Positions 24,603 through 33,682 of a DNA stretch of 47,440 nt are shown here, piece by piece. How positions within the stretch are numbered: the first letter of the stretch is position 1; every line of letters starts with the position of its first letter. Both the position numbers and the translations under genes were made by a program. The notes under the pieces were generated by a model, which saw only the letters and a program-made list of their open reading frames with translations, was not told the DNA's origin and ran no database searches. Source of the DNA: Actinomycetes bacterium (GTDB lineage Bacteria > Actinomycetota > Coriobacteriia > Anaerosomatales > Anaerosomataceae); the NCBI GenBank assembly GCA_021373175.1, contig JAJFTE010000065.1, forward strand, positions 1-47,440. The letters are read 5' to 3'.

Positions 24603-26048
24603 CTACAGGATGCTGGACGCGAGTCGGCTCGCGGAGTTCCTGAAGCGCCGGAACGTGCTCCACGATTCGATGTCCTCAAGTGTCACTTCCACGCACTTGC
24701 CGAGGTCGGCCTGAAACACTTCTTCCTGGCGGTGCGCATAGCCTTCGTCGTAGATCCACACCATGAGTTCTTTGTTGAGTCTGAGGCTCCGGATGTCGAG
24801 ATTCATCGTCCCCACAGCGCAGATCTGCCCGTCGACGACGATCGTCTTGGCGTGCATGAATCCGGCCATGTAGAGGTAGATGTGGCCTCCGGCCTTGATC
24901 ACCGGTTCCCAGTACGATTGCGCGGCGTTGTAGGTGAGCTTCCTGTCCGGCCAGCCGGTCATCATGAATCTCAGGTCAATCCCCGACAACGCAGCATTCA
25001 TGAACACGTCCAGCATCGTCGGGTCGGGCACCCAGTAGGGCGACTGGATGAAGACTCGCTTCTCGGCACCCGAGATGGCGATCTCGTGGGCACGGCTCGA
25101 CGATGACCAGAACTCCTCGGCGCCCTGTGCGACGATATGGGTCATGACCGGGCTCTCGACGACCGGAATGTCGACGGGCGGAAAGTACGTCTGGTCGAAG
25201 AGGCTCTCCTTGAAGACCTCGTACCAGCGTTCGGCGAAGAGCTTCTGAAGTTCGGCCACGGCCGGACCGGTCAATCGCATGCCGGTGTCGCGCCAGCTTG
25301 GGTACCTGCTCCCGCCGTCGATGTACTCCTGGCCTATGTTGAAGCCGCCGCTATGGCCCGTCACGCCGTCAATCACCGTGATCTTGCGGTGGTTCCGGTA
25401 GTTGGGTCTGCCAAGCTGAGTCACGTCCGAGCCGACGTGCGCGCCAACCGCCTTGAGGGCGCTGAGCTGGTCCTTCTTGTACTTCATGCAGCCGAGGAAG
25501 TCATTGAGGATGCGTACTTCGACGCCCGCCCTGACGCGTTCCGCGAGCGCATCGCAGATCTTGGCTGTCAGCTCGTCTTGCTCCCATTCGTAGTACTGCA
25601 TGTGAATGAAGCGCTGTGCCTTCGAGATGTCGTCGATCAGAAGAGGGAAGTACGCCTCGCCGCTCGAGCAGACCGCGAACTCATTGGCCGGGAGGGGGTC
25701 ATTCCCGCGTTCCGTGGAGATCGCACGAATCAGGCGCTCCGTTGGCGTGCCGGCATGCTTCGCACGGGTTGCTTTCGCATACTCACGGTATCGGGCGTAG
25801 ATGGGCTCCATGAACGGCTCTTGGAGTGCACGAAAATCTCTGACCCATTGCCGCTTTGCGTGAATCCCTTTCCAGTTCCGGCCCCCGAACAGATAGATGA
25901 GCAGACCCACGCCGGGCAGGAGCCCGAGGATGAGGATCCACGATAGCGACACAGAAGGCTCGCGGTCCTGGGCGACGATCGCCACGACAACCGCGATCCA
26001 GTACAGCGCAAGCACGATCATGCCAAGCCAGTAGACCGTGATCGACAT
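24603..26048 (-). CDS. cls: Cardiolipin synthase (phospholipase D family)
   Basis: Membrane enzyme of 481 residues that joins two phosphatidylglycerols. There are two N-terminal membrane helices (about 3-22 and 33-52, with GLLPGVGLLIYLFGG), then two PLD domains. Both HKD motifs are intact: HRKITVID in NYRNHRK, and HAKTIVVD in AGFMHAKT. ATG 26048 was chosen for AAGGAG about eight bases upstream. It is 46 bases downstream of the ABC-F gene on the same strand, so probably co-transcribed. Confidence 0.94.
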   Translation of the reverse strand: MSITVYWLGMIVLALYWIAVVVAIVAQDREPSVSLSWILILGLLPGVGLLIYLFGGRNWKGIHAKRQWVRDFRALQEPFMEPIYARYREYAKATRAKHAGTPTERLIRAISTERGNDPLPANEFAVCSSGEAYFPLLIDDISKAQRFIHMQYYEWEQDELTAKICDALAERVRAGVEVRILNDFLGCMKYKKDQLSALKAVGAHVGSDVTQLGRPNYRNHRKITVIDGVTGHSGGFNIGQEYIDGGSRYPSWRDTGMRLTGPAVAELQKLFAERWYEVFKESLFDQTYFPPVDIPVVESPVMTHIVAQGAEEFWSSSSRAHEIAISGAEKRVFIQSPYWVPDPTMLDVFMNAALSGIDLRFMMTGWPDRKLTYNAAQSYWEPVIKAGGHIYLYMAGFMHAKTIVVDGQICAVGTMNLDIRSLRLNKELMVWIYDEGYAHRQEEVFQADLGKCVEVTLEDIESWSTFRRFRNSASRLASSIL

Positions 26049-26094
26049 AGAACGGGTCTCCTTCAGCATCGTCGCTTCGCACGTGTATTCCCGG

Positions 26095-27909
26095 TCAGCA
26101 GAGCTTCTCGGACAGCTCCACCCATTCGTCCTCGAGGTCAGCGATCTGTCGCTCGGCGCTCTGGAGCCGTGCCTGGACATCCCCGAGAGCGACATAGTCG
26201 GAAGGGTCCGCTGCCTTCATCTCGGCGCGGATCGTGTCAGCCTTCTTGCCGAGGGTGACCAGCTTACGCTCGGTAGCTGCGAGCTCCTTCTTCAGGCTAC
26301 GTTCTTCGGCGCTCGACAAGGCGGGTGTGTTCTCGCGGCTCAGCTGGCTGGCGCTGCTTTCCTTGCGTCTTAACTCCTCGGATTCGGCTTCCGCGACCTC
26401 GTCGCTGCGTTCGTCCAAAAGCCGCAGGTACTCATCGACGCCGCCTGGGACATGGCGGATCTTCCCGTCGATAAGGGCGAACTGATCGTCGGTGACGCGT
26501 TCCATCAGGTAACGGTCATGGGTGATGAGAAGAAGCGTGCCGGGCCAGCTGTCCAAGAGACTCTCTACGACCGCGAGCATGTCGATATCCAGGTCGTTGT
26601 CCGGCTCGTCCAGTATCAGCACGTTCGGCTTGTCCAAGAGGATGAGCATCAGCTGGAGACGGCGCTTCTGGCCGCCAGACAGGTCGGATACGACCGCGGA
26701 GAGCTGAGCTGCCTCGAATCCGAGACGCTCCAGGAGCTGGGTCGGGGTCAGTTCTTTGCCGTCGAATTCGTAGCGTGTCTTGTAGCGCGAGAGAACCTCG
26801 CGGAGGCGGCGGCTTCCCAGCTCGTTCAACTCACTCAGATGTTGCGACAGGACAGCGAACTTGACGCTCTTGCCGATCTTCACATGGCCCGAGGTCGGTT
26901 CGAGCGCTCCCTGGATGATACTCAGGAGCGTGGTCTTGCCCGATCCGTTCTCACCCAGGATGCCGAACCTGTCTCCCGGGCCAATGAGCCAGGTGACGTT
27001 GTCGATGACCGTCTTATCGCCGAATCGCTTGCTCACGCCAACAAGGTCGACAACCTGTTTGCCCAAACGCGAGACCGCTGTCCGCTTCAGCTCGAGGGCG
27101 TTGCGTACGGGCGGTTCGTCAGCGATGAGCGCGCGCGCCTCCTCGATGTGGAACTTCGGCTTGGTGGATCGGGCGCGAGCGCCCCGTGAGAGCCATGCAA
27201 GTTCCTTGCGCATGAGGTTCCTGTGCTTCTGCTCGGCCGTCTGGGCAGCCTCCGCACGTTCGACGCGTCGGAGCACATAGGCCGAATAGCCGCCTCCGAA
27301 CTGGTCGACCTGCCCGTCGTGCACCTCCCACATCCCCAGGCAGACTTCATCGAGGAACCAGCGGTCATGTGTGACGACGAGGAGCGCGCCTGACTTCGTC
27401 GGCCAACGGTTCTTGAGGTGGTCGGCCAGCCACGCGATGGCGTGAACATCGAGATGGTTGGTGGGCTCGTCGAGCAGGAGCACATCGCAGTCCGCAATGA
27501 GCACGCGGGCAAGGTCCACACGACGCCGCTGCCCGCCGGAGAGTTCACCGATTCGGCTATCCCAGGCGATGTCCGCGATAAGCCCGCGGATGATCTTGCG
27601 GATTCGGCCATTTGCCGCCCACACGTATTCGGGCGAGTCAGCGACCAACGCAAAGCCGACGGTTGCTTCCGGATCGAGGGAGTCGGTCTGCTCAAGCATT
27701 CGGATGGTGGCCCGGCCGCGCCGCATGATGCGGCCGTCATCGGGCTGGACTGAACCCGCAAGCAGCGAGAGGAGCGATGACTTGCCACCGCCGTTGCCGC
27801 CGATGATGCCGATGCGGTCGCCCTCGTTGATTCCGAGCGTGACGGAGTCGAAGACCTTCTTCGTCGGATACTCCAGATGGACGTTCTCACATCCAAGCAG
27901 ATAGGCCAC
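26095..27909 (-). CDS. ABC-F family ATPase (Uup type)
   Basis: Cytoplasmic double-ATPase of 604 residues, related to ribosome-associated ABC-F proteins; no membrane helices. The first domain has Walker A GGNGGGKSS, signature LSGGQRRRVDLA and Walker B LLLDEPTNHLD. The second has GENGSGKTT, LSGGQKRRLQL and LILDEPDNDLD. The linker is basic and charged, and the last 110 residues are coiled coil (SLKKELAATERKLVTLGKK), as in Uup. GTG 27909 (MAYLLGCENVHLEY) has GAGGTT six bases upstream; the ATG at 27957 adds 16 unconserved residues. It precedes cls in a two-gene operon. Confidence 0.9.
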   Translation of the reverse strand: MAYLLGCENVHLEYPTKKVFDSVTLGINEGDRIGIIGGNGGGKSSLLSLLAGSVQPDDGRIMRRGRATIRMLEQTDSLDPEATVGFALVADSPEYVWAANGRIRKIIRGLIADIAWDSRIGELSGGQRRRVDLARVLIADCDVLLLDEPTNHLDVHAIAWLADHLKNRWPTKSGALLVVTHDRWFLDEVCLGMWEVHDGQVDQFGGGYSAYVLRRVERAEAAQTAEQKHRNLMRKELAWLSRGARARSTKPKFHIEEARALIADEPPVRNALELKRTAVSRLGKQVVDLVGVSKRFGDKTVIDNVTWLIGPGDRFGILGENGSGKTTLLSIIQGALEPTSGHVKIGKSVKFAVLSQHLSELNELGSRRLREVLSRYKTRYEFDGKELTPTQLLERLGFEAAQLSAVVSDLSGGQKRRLQLMLILLDKPNVLILDEPDNDLDIDMLAVVESLLDSWPGTLLLITHDRYLMERVTDDQFALIDGKIRHVPGGVDEYLRLLDERSDEVAEAESEELRRKESSASQLSRENTPALSSAEERSLKKELAATERKLVTLGKKADTIRAEMKAADPSDYVALGDVQARLQSAERQIADLEDEWVELSEKLC

Positions 27910-27991
27910 TCGGCGAACCTCGATCCTCGCAGAGCCAGTGAGCACGAACGACATCATCGCATTGCGTCAGCACACAGGATACCTGCCTCGT

Positions 27992-28020
27992 CACCTCGGT
28001 GGCTGCAACCAGCCGAGGTG
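27992..28020. other. Stem-loop between ROK kinase and ABC-F genes
   Basis: CACCTCGG and CCGAGGTG form a perfect 8-base stem around a 13-base loop containing TGG/CCA. It lies 22 bases after the ROK stop (minus strand). It could be a terminator or attenuator, but no T-run follows on either strand. Confidence 0.4.
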
Positions 28021-28041
28021 CTCGGCGGACGTGTCGTTGCC

Positions 28042-29028
28042 TCACAAAGCGCGTTCGCCGAACGGCACCTCTCGGCTGTCGTGCTCGTCCAACGCCAGCG
28101 CCGCCGCCCCGAGCACGCCCGCGTCGTTGCCGAGCAACGCCTGCACTACCGTGACATCGCGCCGGCCTGCGAGCGCCTTGGCCCCCACCACGTCGGCGGC
28201 GCGAGCGACGAGCATGTCAGCTGAACCGGCAATCCCGCCACCGATCACGACGAGCCGCGGGTTGAGCAGGTTGACGATGCCGACCAGCGCCTCGCCGAGG
28301 ATTTCCCCGGCCTCGAGCAGTATGCCGCACGCGACACTGTCGCCTGCGAGGGCGGCCTGGACGACATGCTCCGCGGTCACGGCGTCCGGATCACCGCCGG
28401 CTCGGGTGCGGAGAGCCCCGCCGCGGCTGATGCGAGCAGCGTCTCTGCCCCGCGCCGCGATTGCCGGGCGGCCGAGGTACGACTCGAGATGTCCCAGGCC
28501 GCCACAGGAGCATTGAGGGCCGCCAAGGCGCACGACCATGTGTCCGATCTCACCGGCGAATCCTCGAGAGCCGCGGTACAGCGCGCCGTTGAGCAGCAGC
28601 GCGCCGCCGACGCCGGTGCCAAGGGTGATCATCACGAAGTCACGGACGCCCGTTGCCGCGCCGTACCGTGATTCACCGATCGCCGCGCAGTTGCTGTCGT
28701 TGTCGAGGGTCACGTCCAAGTGCACGCGAGACGCGACAACCGACCGAACGTCGATGGCCGCGAGGGGCAGGTTCGCACAGAACTCGATCGACTGGTTGCG
28801 GAAGTCGATCAAGGCTGGCAGGCCGATGCCGACGCCGGCGATCCGGGACGGGTCCGTGCCAGACGTCGCTTCTGCGATCAGGTCGATGACAGCGTCCACG
28901 ATCGCGAAGGGGCCACTTGTGGGAGTGAGGGTCTGCGTCTGCCTGACGGCCCGTCCTGAGCGCTCGACGAGACCGGCTGCGAGATGCGTCCCTCCGACAT
29001 CCACGCCAACGGCGTACGTGGTTTGCAC
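28042..29028 (-). CDS. ROK-family sugar kinase
   Basis: Predicted sugar kinase of 328 residues. It has the ATP-phosphate loop VGVDVGGTHLAAG, the catalytic Asp in LDNDSNCAA (D111), the GTGVGGALLLNG loop and the metal site His163 in EIGHM. The zinc motif is CSCGGLGHLE: the usual CxCGxxGCxE has His in place of the third Cys. GTG 29028 has GGAGG five bases upstream. It is divergent from the epimerase gene and near a xylose-type importer, so a sugar kinase for the imported substrate is plausible. Confidence 0.88.
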   Translation of the reverse strand: MQTTYAVGVDVGGTHLAAGLVERSGRAVRQTQTLTPTSGPFAIVDAVIDLIAEATSGTDPSRIAGVGIGLPALIDFRNQSIEFCANLPLAAIDVRSVVASRVHLDVTLDNDSNCAAIGESRYGAATGVRDFVMITLGTGVGGALLLNGALYRGSRGFAGEIGHMVVRLGGPQCSCGGLGHLESYLGRPAIAARGRDAARISRGGALRTRAGGDPDAVTAEHVVQAALAGDSVACGILLEAGEILGEALVGIVNLLNPRLVVIGGGIAGSADMLVARAADVVGAKALAGRRDVTVVQALLGNDAGVLGAAALALDEHDSREVPFGERAL

Positions 29029-29132
29029 AGTGCCTCCAGGACGAGAGAGCCCACGACCCATAGCGACCGCCCGATCGTCTCGATGATAACAGGAAGACGT
29101 TCTCATGACGCCACGCGCTGGGCCTGCGGCGT

Positions 29133-29142
29133 ATTGTATACA
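29133..29142. promoter_or_regulatory. Possible bidirectional -10 region
   Basis: Between the divergent ROK and epimerase genes, TATACA (29137-29142, plus strand) and TACAAT (29138-29133, minus strand) overlap a GTATAC palindrome. They are 40 and 105 bases from the respective starts. I found no good -35 elements, so support is weak. Confidence 0.3.
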
Positions 29143-29181
29143 GCAGCCTGCTCGGCAACCAGACGGGAGACCCGGACTGTT

Positions 29182-30174
29182 ATGCGCGTGCTCTTCATAG
29201 GCGGCACCGGCCTGATAAGCACGGCGGTCAGCCGGTTGGCGGTTGCCGAGGGGTTCGAGCTCTATCTGCTCAATCGCGGATTGCAGAGCGCGCACCTGCC
29301 GGGAGGCCATAGTCTCACTGCGGACATCCATCGGCCGAACGATGTTCTCGCCGCCTTGCGAGGACTGACGTTCGATGTCGTCGTCGACTGGATCGCGTAT
29401 TCGTCAGACGACATCGATCGTGATGTGGCTCTGTTCCGGAATCGGACCACGCAGTACGTGTTCATCAGCTCGGCTTCCGCATATCAGAAGCCGCCGGAGC
29501 ACTATCTGATTACCGAGTCGACGCCATTGCACAACCCATACTGGGAGTACTCCCGCAACAAGATCGCCTGCGAAGAGCGCCTAATGCGTGCTTATCGCGA
29601 GGAGGGCTTCCCCGCGACGATCGTGCGTCCCTCCATGACGTACGATCAGAATCTTCCAATCGCCATCGGGGGGTGGGGCTGCTACACGCTCGCTGATCGG
29701 CTGAGACAGGGTCGGCCGATCATCGTGCACGGCGACGGTTCATCGCTGTGGGTTGTGACACACGCTGAGGACTTCGGCCGAGGGCTTCTCGGCCTGCTGG
29801 GGAATGAGCGAGCGTTGGGGCAGGCCTTCCACATCACATCTGACGAGGTGCTGACGTGGAATCAGATATACAACACCATCGCCGAAGCCCTGGGAGTCGA
29901 AGCGAACATCGTACACATCCCGTCCGACTTCATCGCCCAAGTGGCGCCGCAGCTGGGCGAGAGTCTTTTGGGGGACAAGACCTGGAGCGCGGTATTCGAC
30001 AACACGAAGATCAAGACGTTCGTGCCCGACTTTCAGGCTGTCATTCCCTACCGCGAGGGGATTGGCCGGACGTTGGCATGGTTTGGCGCTGATGCGGGAC
30101 GCCGACGCATCGATGAAGCTGTGAACGTAGAGATGGATCGCATCCTCAAGCGCTACGCTGGAGCGTCCACGTAG
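29182..30174 (+). CDS. NAD-dependent sugar epimerase/dehydratase-family protein
   Basis: Short-chain dehydrogenase-type nucleotide-sugar enzyme of 330 residues. The N-terminal nucleotide loop is RVLFIGGTGLIS (third Gly replaced by Ser) and the catalytic Tyr-Lys pair is in YSRNK (WEYSRNKIACEERL). The C-terminal part has GVEANIVHIPS and a substrate loop typical of CSP41-like epimerases. It is divergent from the ROK kinase and convergent with the sugar importer, so it may process the imported sugar or its nucleotide form. The substrate is not predictable. Confidence 0.85.
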   Translation: MRVLFIGGTGLISTAVSRLAVAEGFELYLLNRGLQSAHLPGGHSLTADIHRPNDVLAALRGLTFDVVVDWIAYSSDDIDRDVALFRNRTTQYVFISSASAYQKPPEHYLITESTPLHNPYWEYSRNKIACEERLMRAYREEGFPATIVRPSMTYDQNLPIAIGGWGCYTLADRLRQGRPIIVHGDGSSLWVVTHAEDFGRGLLGLLGNERALGQAFHITSDEVLTWNQIYNTIAEALGVEANIVHIPSDFIAQVAPQLGESLLGDKTWSAVFDNTKIKTFVPDFQAVIPYREGIGRTLAWFGADAGRRRIDEAVNVEMDRILKRYAGAST

Positions 30175-30224
30175 GCGGGCGAGATACGCACGCATCTGCT
30201 CCCGGAGCAACGCAAGGGCTGCAG

Positions 30225-31433
30225 CTAGGCAGGCTGCGCGCCGCGCCGCATCCGCGTCACCGACTCGATCGTGACAGCGACGATCAGGACCGCTCCGGTG
30301 ACGATGAACTTCACCGATGACGAGAGCGCGAGCAGGTTCATGCCGTTCGCGATCGAACCGATCACGACAGCGCCGAGAATCGCCGTCCAAGCGGAGCCGC
30401 GGCCGCCAAAGAGGCTCGTGCCTGCCACAACGGGGCCAGCGATAGCCATCAAGACGAGGTCACTGGCGCCAGAGGACTGGTTGACCGCATACAGACGCGA
30501 GGCGGCGAGCACACCGCCGGCGGCCGCGAGCGTGGAGCACAGGACGAAGGCGACGATGCGCACGTGATCGATTTTGATGCCGGCGCGTCGCGCGGCCTCG
30601 GCGTTGCCGCCGATCGCGAACAGGTGACGACCGAATCGGGTGCGCTCAGTGAGATACGCTGTCGCGAGCGCCAGGGCGAAGACGATCACCACGACGAGCG
30701 GCAGTCCCCGATCCTGGTTGACCACGGCGACCATTGCGACGATCGCCACGCCGCTAGCTGCGGTGCGAAGAATGAGAGAGCGCATAGGGCCTACCTTCAG
30801 ACCCGCCGCTTGCCGGCGTGCACGTTCGAGGAGAGAGAGGCCAAGCGTGATCGCGATGCCGAGTACGGCAGCGATCCAACCGATCAGAGGCGGAAAGAAC
30901 GTGTTTGTCAGACCCGTTATGAACGGGTCGCTAAGATTCACGGTGCCCGTGTCACCGAGCACGAGGAGCTGCAAACCTACTAAGGTGAGCGAGCCGGCGA
31001 GGGTGATGATGAAGGCGGGGATTCGGAAACGGGTGATCATGAAACCGTTGAACAGGCCTATGAGCGCGCCGAGTGCCAGCGCGATGAGCACCGCGAGCAC
31101 GGAAGGGACATGATGGCTGACGACCAGCACCGCCATGACAGACGCGCAGAAGCCGCTCGCTGCCCCCACCGACAGATCGATCCAGCCGAGTAAGAGTATA
31201 AAGACGACGCCGATAGAGATAGTCGCCACCGCCGCCTGCTGCAACATGAGGTTGGTAAGGTTGCCGGGACTCAGGAAGCGGGGGTTCTGGAACTGGAAGA
31301 AGGTCCATATGACGGCGACCATGATGAAGACGAGCAGCGTGCCCGCTTCTCCCTGGGCGAGCTTTCGGCCGAGTTCGCGAAGCGCCGCTCCGACACTGCT
31401 TGAGGAGCCGAGAGTCTCTCGCTCGTCGCTCAT
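30225..31433 (-). CDS. Sugar ABC transporter permease (XylH-like)
   Basis: A 402-residue membrane protein with about ten helices, of the BPD_transp_2 (XylH/RbsC) class. Motifs include FLSPGNLTNLMLQQAAVA, the GWIDLSVGA segment, and GNAEAARRAGIKIDHVRI, the cytoplasmic EAA-like loop that contacts the ATPase. The gene overlaps the ATPase gene upstream by four bases and is the last of the xylFGH-like operon. Confidence 0.92.
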   Translation of the reverse strand: MSDERETLGSSSSVGAALRELGRKLAQGEAGTLLVFIMVAVIWTFFQFQNPRFLSPGNLTNLMLQQAAVATISIGVVFILLLGWIDLSVGAASGFCASVMAVLVVSHHVPSVLAVLIALALGALIGLFNGFMITRFRIPAFIITLAGSLTLVGLQLLVLGDTGTVNLSDPFITGLTNTFFPPLIGWIAAVLGIAITLGLSLLERARRQAAGLKVGPMRSLILRTAASGVAIVAMVAVVNQDRGLPLVVVIVFALALATAYLTERTRFGRHLFAIGGNAEAARRAGIKIDHVRIVAFVLCSTLAAAGGVLAASRLYAVNQSSGASDLVLMAIAGPVVAGTSLFGGRGSAWTAILGAVVIGSIANGMNLLALSSSVKFIVTGAVLIVAVTIESVTRMRRGAQPA

Positions 31434-32233
31434 GCGGTCTCCTTTGGGATGTCGGCGCCCACACCGAACTCAGCTCCCGTGATGGCGGCGACCACGTCCT
31501 CGCGCGTCACGCCGCGCACGTCGAATGTGGCGACCCTGCGCCCAAGCCGAAGGACGATGATCCTGTCAGCAACGGCGAAGACGTTCTCGAGGTTATGGGT
31601 GATGACCACGACGCCAAGGCCGCGATCAGCGAGCGTACGGATGAGATGGAGCACCTGCTCCGTCTGCGAGACGCCGAGTGCCGCGGTTGGCTCGTCGAGC
31701 AACACCACGCTCGGCTCGCCGAGCAGGGAGCGGGCGATTGCCACTGACTGTCGCTGGCCACCTGAGAGGGAGCCGACAGGCTCCCGGACGTCCTGGATCG
31801 TCGTCACCGCTAGTGACTCGAGCAGCTTGAGCGCGCTTTGCTCCATCGTCGTCTCGTCGATGATGTAGGCGGTTCTGGCTACACCTTTCGCGAACACCTC
31901 TCGACCGAGGTAGAGGTTCGCGACGACGTCGAGGTTGTCGCAGAGGGCCAGGTCTTGGTACACGGTCGCGATCCCGAGCGTCGTCGCGTCCTGAGGGCTT
32001 GAGATTTTGACGGGCTTGCCGTTGAAGTGGAAGGTGCCCTCGTCGGCCAGCTGAACGCCGGCAACGGCCTTGATGAGCGTCGACTTGCCGGCGCCGTTAT
32101 CGCCGACGAGTGCCACCACCTCTCCGGCGTCGACTTCGAAGTCGACGCCGGAGAGGGCCTGGTTGGCGCCGAACGCCTTGCTCACGCCCTTCAAACAGAG
32201 GAGTGGTGAGGCTGCGCTCATGCTTCGAACCAT
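31430..32233 (-). CDS. Sugar ABC transporter ATPase (single-domain XylG-like)
   Basis: ATP-binding subunit of about 267 residues with a single ABC domain, unlike the two-domain XylG of Proteobacteria. Walker A is GDNGAGKST, the Q-loop VYQDLALCDNLDV, the signature SLSGGQRQSVAIA and Walker B VVLLDEPTAAL. Starts at 32233 or 32221 are both possible; the first begins four bases after the upstream stop. It pairs with the permease gene (overlap) and the binding-protein gene. Such single-domain forms are common for xylose-type importers of Actinobacteria. Confidence 0.92.
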   Translation of the reverse strand: MVRSMSAASPLLCLKGVSKAFGANQALSGVDFEVDAGEVVALVGDNGAGKSTLIKAVAGVQLADEGTFHFNGKPVKISSPQDATTLGIATVYQDLALCDNLDVVANLYLGREVFAKGVARTAYIIDETTMEQSALKLLESLAVTTIQDVREPVGSLSGGQRQSVAIARSLLGEPSVVLLDEPTAALGVSQTEQVLHLIRTLADRGLGVVVITHNLENVFAVADRIIVLRLGRRVATFDVRGVTREDVVAAITGAEFGVGADIPKETA

Positions 32234-32237
32234 GCTG

Positions 32238-33353
32238 TCACTGCAGTCCGACGGCTTTACCCGCCGCCACAAGCTCCGGCGTGCTCAGGATCTGCTCGAC
32301 CGTCCAGAAGCCGTCGGCCACGACGGTAGTCTTTATGGTGTCCTTGGTGACGGCGACCGGCTTCAGCAGCACCGAGTCGACGTCCTTGTTGCCGTTGTTA
32401 ACCTTAGAAAGGGTCATGCTCGACGGAACGCCCTCGCCCTTGGCGAGCGCGACCGCAAGCTCAGCGGTGGCGTCGGCTTCGGCCTTGATCGCCTTGTAGA
32501 TCGTCATGTACTGCTCGCCCAGCAGAACGCGCTGGATACCTGCCAGCTCCGCGTCCTGCCCGGTCGAGGGCCTGGTCTTTGGATCGATGCCAGCACCCTT
32601 CATGGCGGCGATGGCGCCGCCGCAGGTGCCATCATTTGCGCAGTACACGCCTACGAAACCGTCCTTGCCGAGTTTGGTGATGGCCTGATCCATTTCGGTC
32701 TGAGCCTTGTCGGGGCTCCAATCAGGCGTGTCGTATTCAGCGCCGATCTTCACCTTGCCGTCAAGGACGCTGTGAGCACCCGCCTTGAAGAGCGTGGCGT
32801 TATTGTCGGTGGGGGAGCCGTTGATCATCACGATCGTCTTGCCAGCGTTCCCGTCCGCGGTCAGCTTGTCGAGCAGGGCCTGGCCCTGAAGCTTGCCGAC
32901 CTGCTCGTTGTCGAATGAGACGTAGTAGTCGACATCAGCGTTGAGGATCAGACGGTCGTAGCTGATCACCGGGACGTTCTTAGCTTTGGCTTTTGCCACG
33001 ATCGAAGCCGCTGAGGCAGAGTCGACCGGGTCGAGCACCAGTACCGTTGCGCCGTTCGTCAGCGCCGCATCAGCCTGTGCCTGCTGCTCGGTGGCGTCTT
33101 GGTTGGCATTGCTGTACAGGATCTCGATGTTGGGGTCAAGGGCCTTGACCTTCGCCTCGAACAGTGGTCTGTCCTGAGTCTCGTAGCGGGCTGTCTTTGT
33201 CTCGGGGAGCAGAAGAGCGATCTTGATCTTCGTCGCGGTGGTCCCTCCGCCACCTGTGGTGGTCCCTCCGCTCGAACAACCCGTGAGCGTCGCAGGGATG
33301 GCCACGATGAGCATCATCGCAACAACCCAAACCAGCAGTTTCTTTCCGCGCAT
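32238..33353 (-). CDS. Sugar-binding lipoprotein, xylose-type (XylF-like)
   Basis: Periplasmic-type binding protein of 371 residues tethered by a lipid. The signal ends at the lipobox LTGC (Cys26), followed by a Ser/Gly/Thr linker. The mature part follows XylF closely: ISYDRLILNADVDYYVSFDN, INGSPTDNNATLFKAG, and STGQDAELAGIQRVLLGEQY. The xylose-type sequence is stronger than for ribose or galactose binders, but the actual ligand is inferred. It is the first gene of the operon. Confidence 0.92.
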   Translation of the reverse strand: MRGKKLLVWVVAMMLIVAIPATLTGCSSGGTTTGGGGTTATKIKIALLLPETKTARYETQDRPLFEAKVKALDPNIEILYSNANQDATEQQAQADAALTNGATVLVLDPVDSASAASIVAKAKAKNVPVISYDRLILNADVDYYVSFDNEQVGKLQGQALLDKLTADGNAGKTIVMINGSPTDNNATLFKAGAHSVLDGKVKIGAEYDTPDWSPDKAQTEMDQAITKLGKDGFVGVYCANDGTCGGAIAAMKGAGIDPKTRPSTGQDAELAGIQRVLLGEQYMTIYKAIKAEADATAELAVALAKGEGVPSSMTLSKVNNGNKDVDSVLLKPVAVTKDTIKTTVVADGFWTVEQILSTPELVAAGKAVGLQ

Positions 33354-33682
33354 GACTGCCTCCTATCAGTGGCTAGTCGCGACCTGCGCGTTCTGCAGGT
33401 CGCCCTCCCGGCTCGTCCGAGTCCCGTGCACACAACATCGATTCGAGCCTGATCTGACTCGGATTCGAAACGTATGTACCCTCAAGGTCACGAGTTCCAT
33501 CAGCGTTTCCAGTTGTGCCCAGTTCTTTGGCTGGGAAGCACGTCGAGTCGCCCGCGCTGTGGCGACCCGCGATCTTCGGCAGTCAATCATGGTTGTGTCT
33601 GGTACCGTTCGTGTCAGTGCGGTGACGTACCGTGTTTGGGCACACTGTTCGCATGGTACTGTGCTACAGGTCAATCGATTGG
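33354..33682. other. Divergent intergenic region between xylF-like and mltG genes
   Basis: No gene is evident in these 329 bases. GATTCGA occurs twice, 18 bases apart, near 33441-33466. GGTACC and GTACC flank a 20-base spacer near 33600-33630. Either could be regulatory, but neither has a recognisable protein partner. I found no strong paired -35/-10. Confidence 0.35.
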
